Below are positions 1 through 6,182 of a DNA stretch of 6,660 nt, one piece after another (positions within the stretch are counted from its first letter, which is position 1; every line of letters begins with the position of its first letter). The stretch is from Bacillota bacterium (GTDB lineage Bacteria > Bacillota > Sulfobacillia > RBS10-35 > JAJYVM01), in the NCBI GenBank assembly GCA_021792015.1, contig JAJYVM010000221.1, positions 1 to 6,660 of the forward strand, written 5' to 3'. The position numbers and the translations under genes were made by a program. The notes under the pieces are model-generated. The model was not told the DNA's origin. It did no database searches and saw only the letters and a list, made by a program, of their open reading frames with translations.

Positions 1-1549
1 CCGACTTGGCGGCGCCGCCGTCGCCGGAGTACCCTTGCGTGCCGTCGCCGGCAACCGTGTAGATGGCGCCCGGCGTCATCAGTTGGCCGAACAGCGTCTC
101 GTTATTCGCAGCCACGACACGGATGCGATCGTTGCTCTGGTCGGCGATGTAGAGGTTGCCCGCCGCGTCCACCGCCACGCCCGTCGGGCCGTTCAACTCC
201 GCCGACGTGGCCGGGCCGCCGTCCCCGGAGTATCCACCGAAGAATCCGGCCTGGCCGGCGACCGTGTAGATGTCGCCCGCCGTCATGCTCTGGCCGAACA
301 GCGTCTCGGTCGTCGCCGCCACGACCCGGACGACGTTGTTGTTCGCGTCGGCGATGTAGAGGTTCCCCGCCGCGTCCACCGCCACCCCCCCGGGGTCGTT
401 CACCGCCGCCGACGTGGCGGGGCCGCCGTCCCCGGAGTACCCCTGCGTGCCGTCGCCGGCGACCGTGTAGATGTCGCCCGCCGTCATGCTCTGGCCGAAC
501 AGCGTCTCGTTCCGCCCGGCAACGACTCGGACGGCATTGTGGCTGGAGTCGGCGATGTAGAGGTTGCCCGCCGCGTCCACCGCCACGCCCGTCGGGTCGT
601 TCAACGCCGCCGACGTGGCGGGGCCGCCGTCCCCGGAGGCGCTGCCGTCGCCCGCCACCGTGTACAGGTCGCCCGCCGTCATGCTCTGGCCGAACAGCGT
701 CTCGTTCTGCCCTGCCCCGAACCGGACGCGATCGTTGCCCTGGTCGGCGATGTAGACGTTCCCCGCAGCGTCCACCGCCACCCCGGTCGGATCGTTGAAC
801 TCCACCGGGCCGGCGCCGCCGTCTCCGGAGTACCCGGCCGTGCCGGTGCCGCCCGCCGTGGAGATGTCGTTGTTGCCGCCAGAGGCCGCCACCACGCGGA
901 CGGCGTTGTTGCCGCTGTCGGCGATGTAGAGGGCGTTGCCCGCCGCGTTCTCGGCCACGCCCGTAGGGTGGTTCAACTCCGCCGACGTGGCGACGCCGCC
1001 GTCGCCGGAGTACCCGGCCGTGCCGTTCCCGGCCACCGTGTAGATGTCGCCGGTCGTCGCGAACACCATCCGGATGACGTTGTTGCCGGTGTCGGCGATC
1101 AAGATGTCCCCCGAGGGGTCCACGGCCACGCCCTGCGGGCCGTTCAACTGGGCCGACACGGCGGCGCCGCCGTCTCCGGAGTACCCGGCCGTGCCATCGC
1201 CGGCGACCGTGTAGATGTCGCCCGCCGTCATGTTCTGGCCGAACAGCGTCTCGTTCCTCGCCGCCACGACCCGGACGGCACTGTTGCCCGAATCGGCGAT
1301 GGAGAGGTTGCCCGCCGCGTCCACCGCCACGCCCGTCGGGTCGCTCAACGCCGCCGACGTGGCCGGGCCGCCGTCGCCGGAGTACCCAGGCGATCCTACC
1401 TGGCCGGCCACCGTGTAGATGTCGCCCGCCGTCATGCTCTGGCCGAACAGCGTCTCGGTCGTCGCCGCCACGACCCGGACGGCACTGTTGCCCGAATCGG
1501 CGATGTAGAGGTTGCCCGCCGCGTCCACCGCCACGCCCGTCGGGTCGCT
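1..1549 (-). repeat. Coding tandem NHL array, units of 171-207 bp
   Basis: Eight successive units begin (minus strand) at 1549, 1345, 1144, 973, 796, 601, 400 and 193; the last is cut by the window edge. Unit lengths are 204, 201, 171, 177, 195, 201 and 207 bp, all multiples of three, so the reading frame is kept. Units 2, 3 and 6-9 carry an extra loop around ETLFGQ-x-MTAG. Units 4 and 5 lack it and are shorter. Some pairs are almost identical in DNA: 1258-1375 matches 1462-1579 with one mismatch, and 261-332 matches 1410-1481 exactly. Confidence 0.9.
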
Positions 1550-1903
1550 CAACGCCGCCGACGTGGCCGGGCCGCCGTCCCCGGAGGACCCGAGCCTGCC
1601 GTCGCCCGCGACCACCGTCTCCTGTCCCGTGGCCGTATCCAGCCGCCGAATCACGTTGTAGCTCGTGTCGGCGATATAGACGTATGAACCGCTGACCGCC
1701 ACCGCGGCGGGCTGCTGGGCGAGGGCGGTGCCGAGGCCCGATCCACCCGCCCCGCCGGCCACGGTGGTGATCTGGCCCACGGCGGCTGCCGCCGAGCCGC
1801 CGGGGCTCGCCGCGGCTATGGCGGGGATGGCGAGCATGAGCGTGTAGCACGCGGTCAGGAGAAGCGCGCGGACCTTTCGGCGGCCGGCCCTGTTCGTCCG
1901 CAT
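1..1903 (-). CDS. Exported NHL-repeat beta-propeller protein, C-terminus beyond window
   Basis: The minus-strand frame starting with ATG at 1903 is open for 634 codons to the left edge, with no stop; it reads as NHL repeats throughout. Residues 1-12 are basic (MRTNRAGRRKVR), residues 13-32 are hydrophobic, and AIA at 28-30 suits signal peptidase I, so export is inferred. LTAC at 16-19 resembles a lipobox, but the hydrophobic stretch continues past the Cys, so a lipoprotein is less likely. Nine blades follow. The first is degenerate (about residues 44-118). Blades 2-9 begin at residues 119, 187, 254, 311, 370, 435, 502 and 571. Typical motifs are DPTGVAVDAAGNLYIAD, a VRVV strand, DIYTVAG and GYSGDGGPATSA. 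NHL propellers usually have about six blades, so this is probably more than one propeller. They bind proteins, nucleic acid or ligands; no specific ligand or enzymatic role can be read here. The start is supported by GGAAGGTG ten bases upstream. Confidence 0.9.
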   Translation of the reverse strand, partial: MRTNRAGRRKVRALLLTACYTLMLAIPAIAAASPGGSAAAAVGQITTVAGGAGGSGLGTALAQQPAAVAVSGSYVYIADTSYNVIRRLDTATGQETVVAGDGRLGSSGDGGPATSAALSDPTGVAVDAAGNLYIADSGNSAVRVVAATTETLFGQSMTAGDIYTVAGQVGSPGYSGDGGPATSAALSDPTGVAVDAAGNLSIADSGNSAVRVVAARNETLFGQNMTAGDIYTVAGDGTAGYSGDGGAAVSAQLNGPQGVAVDPSGDILIADTGNNVIRMVFATTGDIYTVAGNGTAGYSGDGGVATSAELNHPTGVAENAAGNALYIADSGNNAVRVVAASGGNNDISTAGGTGTAGYSGDGGAGPVEFNDPTGVAVDAAGNVYIADQGNDRVRFGAGQNETLFGQSMTAGDLYTVAGDGSASGDGGPATSAALNDPTGVAVDAAGNLYIADSSHNAVRVVAGRNETLFGQSMTAGDIYTVAGDGTQGYSGDGGPATSAAVNDPGGVAVDAAGNLYIADANNNVVRVVAATTETLFGQSMTAGDIYTVAGQAGFFGGYSGDGGPATSAELNGPTGVAVDAAGNLYIADQSNDRIRVVAANNETLFGQLMTPGAIYTVAGDGTQGYSGDGGAAKS

Positions 1904-1913
1904 TGTTGGCAAG

Positions 1914-1921
1914 CACCTTCC
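1914..1921 (-). promoter_or_regulatory. Ribosome binding site of the NHL gene
   Basis: The minus strand reads GGAAGGTG, with ten bases between it and the ATG at 1903. No other in-frame ATG or GTG start nearby has such a site, and this start gives a complete signal peptide, so it decides the start. Confidence 0.6.
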
Positions 1922-2320
1922 CAAGGGGAGCCAGGATACCGGATCTCTCGCGGCGCCTCGGCTCGGGAAGGCAATAAAAAGCGCGGCCCGCCCCGACCAC
2001 CGCCCGGTCCACACCGGGATCTGGTCTGCGACCGCTCGCGCCACCACTGCGCGGGGCGGAACCTTGTCGAGCCCGCCGCCCCTGCCTCGCTCCCAGACGC
2101 CGGAACGACATCTCTATTCGACGCCGCCGTGTCAATGCCTGCCATGCCCCGACCGCGGCGTGGGACGCTGTGGGCCAGTGCAAGCCGCCAGCCTGCCCGC
2201 CTGAAATGCCCTCTTTAAATCAGCGCCGCCAACTTCCCACGTGGCTGATGGCGCGCGGGGCAGCCCGTCGGGTAGGGGTGCCGCCCCACATCGTGGGCGC
2301 TTGGAGCGTGTCGTCAAAAG

Positions 2321-2342
2321 CGACCACGCCTGCGCGTGGCCG
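2321..2342 (-). other. Intergenic hairpin with strand-specific G-U pair
   Basis: CCACGC (2324-2329) and GCGTGG (2334-2339) form a perfect stem around the 4-nt loop CTGC. In minus-strand RNA the stem extends to nine pairs (CGGCCACGC with GCGUGGUCG), because one position becomes a G-U wobble. In plus-strand RNA the same position is an A-C mismatch. This favours a minus-strand transcript. An alternative outer stem pairs AAGCGAC (2318-2324) with GTCGCTT (2349-2355). Its function is unknown. Confidence 0.45.
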
Positions 2343-2388
2343 TCCCATGTCGCTTCCCGGGCGCTCGTCACTGCTTGCGGATGATTGA

Positions 2389-2412
2389 GGGCCGGCGCGT
2401 AGGCGCCGGCCC
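2389..2412 (-). terminator. Hairpin after the BNR/VPS10-like gene
   Basis: GGGCCGGCGC (2389-2398) and GCGCCGGCCC (2403-2412) are perfect 10-bp inverted complements around a 4-nt loop. The hairpin begins 14 nt after the TGA of the BNR gene. Position and stability suit an intrinsic or hairpin-assisted terminator on the minus strand. The following minus-strand bases (TCAATCATCC) are not a U-tract, so it is atypical. It may instead act as a 3'-end stabiliser, and it is symmetrical enough to work from either strand. Confidence 0.6.
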
Positions 2413-2426
2413 ACCAACATCGCCCG

Positions 2427-5400
2427 TCAGGCCGGGGTGATCGGCGCCAGCCCCGCCTCGCGCACGTACGACGTGAACGCGCGCAGGTCCTGGCCCACGA
2501 TGCCCTCCAGGCGGTCCAGCTGCTTGTCGGCCTCGGCCGCGACGGCGGCGAAGGCCTCGTGCGACTGCTGGGTCGGGGCGAAGTCGGCCATGCCGACGAC
2601 CGTCGCCAGGTAGGCGATCTTGTCGTTCAGGCGCGGGTGGCGGGCGATGAAGTCCTGGCCGCCCTTGAAGGCGACCATGGTCAGCTCGTCCTCGACCTCG
2701 CCCAGCTTGCCCTTCAGCTCGTCGGCACGCCGTTGGAGCTCGGCGTCGCCCTTGGCCCGCGCCGTCCACTCGTCGGCCTGGCGGCGCATGGCGCGGATGC
2801 GGTTGACGCCCTCGTTCACCTGCGCGACCTTGTCCCGGATCTGGCGCAGCAGGGCGAACTGGGCCTCCAGGTCGGCCTGGGTGGCCGAGATGCGGGGATC
2901 CTTGAGGATCTGGAAGCGCTGGCGCTGGGATCCGCCGGCGATGGTCAGCTCGGCGGTGTACTCGCCCGGCACGGCGATGGGGCCCATGCCCGGGATGGTG
3001 AACGTGGCAGGGCCCTCCAGCTTGCTGGCGTCGGGGTGGCGCATGTTCCAGACGAAGCGGTTGGCGCCGGCCTCGGCCGGAAGCTTGGGCTCGCCCTCGG
3101 CGGGCTGGCTGGAGAAGGTGCGCACGACCTCGCCGGCGGCGTCGCGGATGCTCAGCGTTACGGGCTCGCTTGGCCTGGCCTGCAGGTAGTAGTGCAGGAC
3201 GACGCCGGCGGGCGGGTTCTGGCCGGCGTCCAGGTAGAGGCCAGCCTCGCCGTTCTCGGGCCGCTTCTTCAGGTAGTGCATGGTGTCGCCCATCATCATG
3301 GCGACGATGGGCCGCTCGAAGGCCACGTCGCGGTCGAGGAACATGCGGCCACCGCCGCCAAAGCGCACGGCCGGGGCCGGCTGGAAGAGGTGGGCGGCGC
3401 CGGTCGGGGCGGCCTGGCGCAGCAGGGCGGCGGCGCCGTCCCCGACCCAGAAGGCGCGGCCGTGGGTGGCGAGCACCAGGTCGCCGTCCTTGACCACCAG
3501 GTCGTGCACGGCGACGACGGGCAGGTTGAGGCGGATGGAGTGCCAGGAGGCGCCGTCGTCGAAGGAGGCGTAGACGCCAAGCTCGCTGCCGCAGTACAGC
3601 AGGCCGCGGCGCACGGGGTCGGCGCGGATCACCCGCGTGTACTCGTTTGCCGGGATGCCGGCCGCAATGGGGGTCCAGCTCTTGCCGTAGTCGGTGGTCT
3701 TGAGCAGGTAGGGGCGATTGTCGGCCAGGCGGTGGCGGCTGGCGGCCAGGTAGGCCGTGCCCGCCTCGTAGGGCGAGGGCTCGATGGTGCCGATGCGGGA
3801 CCACTCGGGGAGGATGCTGGGCGTCACGTTTTCCCAGGTGGCGCCGTTGTCCTTGGAGATGTGCACCAGGCCGTCGTCGGAGCCGGCCCAGAGCAGGCCC
3901 TTGCTCAGGGGCGACTCCGCGAAGGCGAAGATCGTGCAGTAGACCTCGACGCCGGTGTGGTCGATGGTGAGGGCGCCGCCGGAGCTCTTCTGCTTCTCGG
4001 GGTCGTTCCGGGTCAGGTCCGGGCTCACGATCTCCCAGCTGTGGCCCTCGTTCGTGCTGCGGAAGACCCGGTTGCCGCACATGTACAGCACGTTCGGGTC
4101 GTGGGGCGACAGGACGACGGGCGAGGTCCACTGGAAGCGGTAGGTGTACTCCTCGGCCGCCATGCCGGCCGTGCGCTCGGGCCAGGGCGACACGTCGCGC
4201 AGCTGGTGGAGGCTGTGGTCGTAGCGGGTGAGGCGGCCGCCCTGGCCGCCGCCGTCGCAGCCGGCAAACGCGATGTCGGGGTTGTCGGGGCGCACCGCGA
4301 TCATGGCGCTCTCGCCGCCGCCGACCGGGTACCACTCCTTCTCCGTGATCGCGCCCTGGTGGCTGCGGCTGGGCACGCAGAGGGTCGTGTTGTCCTGCTG
4401 CGCGCCGTAGATTCGATACGGGAAGCGCGTGTCGGTGGTGACGTGGTAGAACTCGGCGGTCGGCTGGTTGTAGATCGTGGACCAGGACCAGCCGCCGTTG
4501 TAGCTCACCGTGCCGCCGCCGTCGCAGGCCAGGATCATGCGCTTATTGTCCTTCGGGTCGATCCACAGGTCGTGGTGGTCACCGTGCGGCGTCGAGAGCG
4601 TCACGAAGGTCTTGCCGCCATCGATGGACTTCACGAACGGGGCGTTGACGGCGTAGAGGGTGTCCTCGTTCTGCGTGTCGGCCGTGATGTTGGTGTAGTA
4701 GAAATGGCGCGTGCGCAGGGCGCGGTCCTCGTTCAGCCGCTTCCAGGTGGCGCCGCCGTCGTCGGAGCGGTGCACGCCGCCCTGCTCGGCCTCGATCAGC
4801 GCCCAGATGCGGCTTGGGCGGACGGGCGAGACGGCGATGCCGATCCGGCCGAGGATCCCGCCCGGCAGGCCGGGGTTCTTGGTCAGCTCGGTCCAGGTCT
4901 CGCCGCCATCCGTGCTCTTGAACAGGCCCGAGCCGGGGCCGCCGCTGTCCAGGCTCCACTCGGTGCGGCGGACCTGCCAGAGGGCGGCGTAGAGGATGCG
5001 CGGGTTGGTGGGGTCCATGTCGAGGTCGATGGCGCCCGTGGCCTCGTCGCGGTACAGGACCTTCTGCCACGTGCGCCCGCCGTCGCGGGTGCGGTAGACG
5101 CCGCGGTCGGCGCTGGGGCCGTAGATGTCGCCGAGGGCCGCGGCGTAGGCCACATCGGGGTCGCGGGGGTCGATGCGCACGCGGGCGATCCGCTGCGTGC
5201 CGGCAAGGCCAAGGTGCTGCCAGGTGGCGCCGGCGTCGGTCGAGCGATACACGCCGTCGCCGAACGACACGTTGCCGCGGATCGAGCATTCGCCCATGCC
5301 GACATAGACGACGTTGCTGTCGGAGGGGGCCACGCCGATGCAGCCGACCGAGGCCGTCTTGATATAGCCGTCGGACACGTTCTCCCAGGTGACGCCGCTA

Positions 5401-5558
5401 TCCGTCGTCTTCCACACCCCGCCGCCGCCCGCGCCGAAGTAGAAGACGCGGTGGTCCGCAGGGTCGCCGCAGACGGTCGAGGCGCGACCGCCGCGGAACG
5501 GGCCGACGCAGCGCCAGCGCAGCGACGCGTAGGGGCCGATGCTGGATCCGTCCGCCAT
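2427..5558 (-). CDS. VPS10/sortilin-like BNR (Asp-box) propeller protein, 1043 aa
   Basis: This matches the large bacterial family usually labelled 'glycosyl hydrolase' or VPS10-domain/BNR-like protein; the N-terminal pattern LRWRCVGPFRGGRAS and AGGGGVWKTTD is typical. Asp-box-like motifs (S/T-x-D-x-G-x-T-W) end at residues 58, 113, 164, 222, 272, 318 (TF), 359 (degenerate), 508, 575, 628 and 672, spanning the propeller region that closes near ATHGRAFWVGDG (697-708). Residues about 783-885 look like an FlgD/Ig-type beta-sandwich (VTLSIRDAAGEVVRTF, WNMRHPDA, PGEYTAEL). Residues about 890-1035 are charged and helical, probably coiled coil. Asp boxes are structural, so glycosidase activity is not shown, and I cannot identify sialidase catalytic residues. 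The ATG at 5558 follows AGGAGGTG at good spacing and coincides with the start of family similarity. The same frame is open further upstream to 6065, but that extension translates an 11-bp DNA repeat and was rejected. No signal peptide is visible, so a cytoplasmic location is inferred. Length is normal for the family. Confidence 0.93.
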   Translation of the reverse strand: MADGSSIGPYASLRWRCVGPFRGGRASTVCGDPADHRVFYFGAGGGGVWKTTDSGVTWENVSDGYIKTASVGCIGVAPSDSNVVYVGMGECSIRGNVSFGDGVYRSTDAGATWQHLGLAGTQRIARVRIDPRDPDVAYAAALGDIYGPSADRGVYRTRDGGRTWQKVLYRDEATGAIDLDMDPTNPRILYAALWQVRRTEWSLDSGGPGSGLFKSTDGGETWTELTKNPGLPGGILGRIGIAVSPVRPSRIWALIEAEQGGVHRSDDGGATWKRLNEDRALRTRHFYYTNITADTQNEDTLYAVNAPFVKSIDGGKTFVTLSTPHGDHHDLWIDPKDNKRMILACDGGGTVSYNGGWSWSTIYNQPTAEFYHVTTDTRFPYRIYGAQQDNTTLCVPSRSHQGAITEKEWYPVGGGESAMIAVRPDNPDIAFAGCDGGGQGGRLTRYDHSLHQLRDVSPWPERTAGMAAEEYTYRFQWTSPVVLSPHDPNVLYMCGNRVFRSTNEGHSWEIVSPDLTRNDPEKQKSSGGALTIDHTGVEVYCTIFAFAESPLSKGLLWAGSDDGLVHISKDNGATWENVTPSILPEWSRIGTIEPSPYEAGTAYLAASRHRLADNRPYLLKTTDYGKSWTPIAAGIPANEYTRVIRADPVRRGLLYCGSELGVYASFDDGASWHSIRLNLPVVAVHDLVVKDGDLVLATHGRAFWVGDGAAALLRQAAPTGAAHLFQPAPAVRFGGGGRMFLDRDVAFERPIVAMMMGDTMHYLKKRPENGEAGLYLDAGQNPPAGVVLHYYLQARPSEPVTLSIRDAAGEVVRTFSSQPAEGEPKLPAEAGANRFVWNMRHPDASKLEGPATFTIPGMGPIAVPGEYTAELTIAGGSQRQRFQILKDPRISATQADLEAQFALLRQIRDKVAQVNEGVNRIRAMRRQADEWTARAKGDAELQRRADELKGKLGEVEDELTMVAFKGGQDFIARHPRLNDKIAYLATVVGMADFAPTQQSHEAFAAVAAEADKQLDRLEGIVGQDLRAFTSYVREAGLAPITPA

Positions 5559-5567
5559 ATGCGCATG

Positions 5568-5575
5568 CACCTCCT
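5568..5575 (-). promoter_or_regulatory. Strong ribosome binding site of the BNR gene
   Basis: The minus strand reads AGGAGGTG, with nine bases between it and the ATG at 5558. This near-perfect Shine-Dalgarno fixes the start and argues against the 169-residue upstream extension. An out-of-frame ATG at 5566 sits too close to the site to be used. Confidence 0.8.
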
Positions 5576-5692
5576 GGTTGCCGTGCTTGGCTTCGCAATC
5601 GTGCGAGGCGTTCCTGCCGCGGGGCGGTGGCGGCTGGCGGGCAATGGATGGGACGGAGGCGCGCGACGATGGGCGGTGGAAGGGCGTTGGCT

Positions 5693-5760
5693 GGGCGGCG
5701 GATGCGGAATCGACGGAACGGACGCGGGCGACGCACGGGCGGCGGATGCGGAATCGACGG
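5693..5760. repeat. 24-bp direct repeat, copies 44 bp apart
   Basis: The 24 bases at 5693-5716 recur exactly at 5737-5760; the core is GGATGCGGAATCGACGG. The offset of 44 bp is four times the 11-bp unit of the adjacent array, and the second copy runs directly into that array's first unit. This suggests one longer repeat tract whose older part has diverged. Confidence 0.8.
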
Positions 5761-5838
5761 GCAACCGACGGACAACCGATGGGCAACCGACGGGGAACCG
5801 ACGGGCAACCGACGGGCAACCGACGGGCAACCGATGGC
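5755..5838. repeat. 11-bp tandem array, seven full units plus a partial
   Basis: The unit is CGACGGGCAAC (minus strand GTTGCCCGTCG). Full contiguous units start at 5755, 5766, 5777, 5788, 5799, 5810 and 5821, with a partial one at 5832. Units 1, 5, 6 and 7 are identical, while units 2, 3 and 4 each carry one substitution. The array lies about 200 bp upstream of the BNR start codon. The period is close to one DNA helical turn, so a site in each unit would face the same side of the helix. It could be an operator-like array or simple slippage expansion. Confidence 0.9.
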
Positions 5839-6142
5839 CGATGAGTTGGGATACCTGCGCGGCTGCCGTGGCTCGCTTTGCGGCCGCAGGGCGGTGGCCG
5901 GGCAGGAATCGGCACGGCGGGTCGGGCGCGAGCGTGGGCCGCGATCCGGCGCGACCGTCGGCCTGCCGGTGGGACGGGCATTCGCCGGCGGCTCCCCCTT
6001 GGTCGACCAGGCCCCGCGACGCCGACCGACGGGCAGGATCGTCGCAGCGGCCCCGCCCGCTCCAATCATGTGCTCTCAGGTTTCAAGTCAGGCTGCGGTG
6101 GGGATGAACCGGTACGAGCGGCCTGGGGGCGCGAAGCGCAGG

Positions 6143-6174
6143 GCCACGAGCGCTGCGTCGGGTTCACGCGTGGC
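6143..6174 (-). terminator. Possible hairpin after the kinase gene
   Basis: GCCACG (6143-6148) and CGTGGC (6169-6174) are a perfect 6-bp inverted repeat with a 20-nt loop, starting 8 nt after the kinase stop codon. There is no following U-tract and the loop is long, so this is only a weak terminator candidate. Confidence 0.25.
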
Positions 6175-6182
6175 TGGCTGCC

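Larger units (their letters stand above)
1904..2388. other. Intergenic region upstream of the NHL gene
   Basis: No convincing gene was found. Short open frames here (2132-2371 minus, 2170-2388 plus) have no ribosome binding site and no recognisable protein character. The segment 2219-2355 holds several inverted repeats, described separately. At 2003-2018 there is a 6-bp perfect hairpin (CCCGGT/ACCGGG, 4-nt loop). An A5 tract at 1976-1980 reads TTTTTATTG on the minus strand but lies about 22 nt beyond that hairpin, so it is a weak terminator or attenuator candidate. The NHL promoter must lie in this stretch unless the gene is read through from upstream, but I could not place a convincing -35/-10 pair. 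Confidence 0.5.
5559..6182. other. Intergenic region between the kinase and BNR genes
   Basis: This 624-nt stretch has no supported gene. Every open frame through it is low-complexity Arg/Pro/Ala/Gly-rich sequence with no recognisable domain. It contains the 11-bp tandem array and the 24-bp direct repeat given separately. It also holds a palindrome TGCGGCCGCA (5879-5888), an isolated partial copy of the 11-bp unit (CGACGGGCA, 6027-6035), and a 6-bp inverted repeat (6016-6021 with 6040-6045). The BNR promoter is presumably here, but no clear sigma-70 pair was found. Confidence 0.55.

Noticed and set aside
35..1687. 550-codon plus-strand open frame, Arg/Val/Asp-rich and repetitive
   Set aside because: It is antisense to the NHL gene. 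The in-phase repeats copy the same open shadow frame in each unit; its composition is not protein-like, while the opposite strand has clear NHL motifs and a signal peptide.
1971..2018. Intrinsic terminator on the minus strand (hairpin 2003-2018 plus T5)
   Set aside because: The T-tract is about 22 nt from the hairpin, and no gene ends just upstream.
2107..2135. Sigma-70 promoter for the NHL gene with a perfect TTGACA (2135-2130, minus)
   Set aside because: The best -10-like hexamer, TAGAGA, is only 13 bp away; at 16-18 bp spacing nothing resembles TATAAT, so the match may be chance.
102..2183. 693-codon minus-strand open frame
   Set aside because: It is a shifted frame over the NHL gene, with runs of RRRR and GRGG and no domain; the true frame has no stop within the window.
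2132..2388. Small open frames on both strands (79 codons minus, 72 codons plus)
   Set aside because: Both use GTG starts with no ribosome binding site, have no recognisable domain, and overlap inverted repeats; they are typical chance frames in GC-rich DNA.
5755..5838. CRISPR-like array
   Set aside because: The 11-bp units are contiguous with no spacers, and no cas genes are nearby.
5879..5888. 10-bp palindrome TGCGGCCGCA
   Set aside because: GC-only palindromes of this size are common in such DNA; it stands alone with no second copy or gene nearby to suggest an operator.
5559..6065. 169-residue N-terminal extension of the BNR protein
   Set aside because: It is open in frame, but it translates the 11-bp DNA array into Arg/Pro-rich text; family similarity and the strong ribosome binding site both place the start at 5558.
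2559..6107. 1182-codon plus-strand open frame
   Set aside because: It is antisense to the BNR gene and the repeat region. It is Val/Gly/Ala/Asp-rich with no recognisable domain, as expected from GC-biased third positions.
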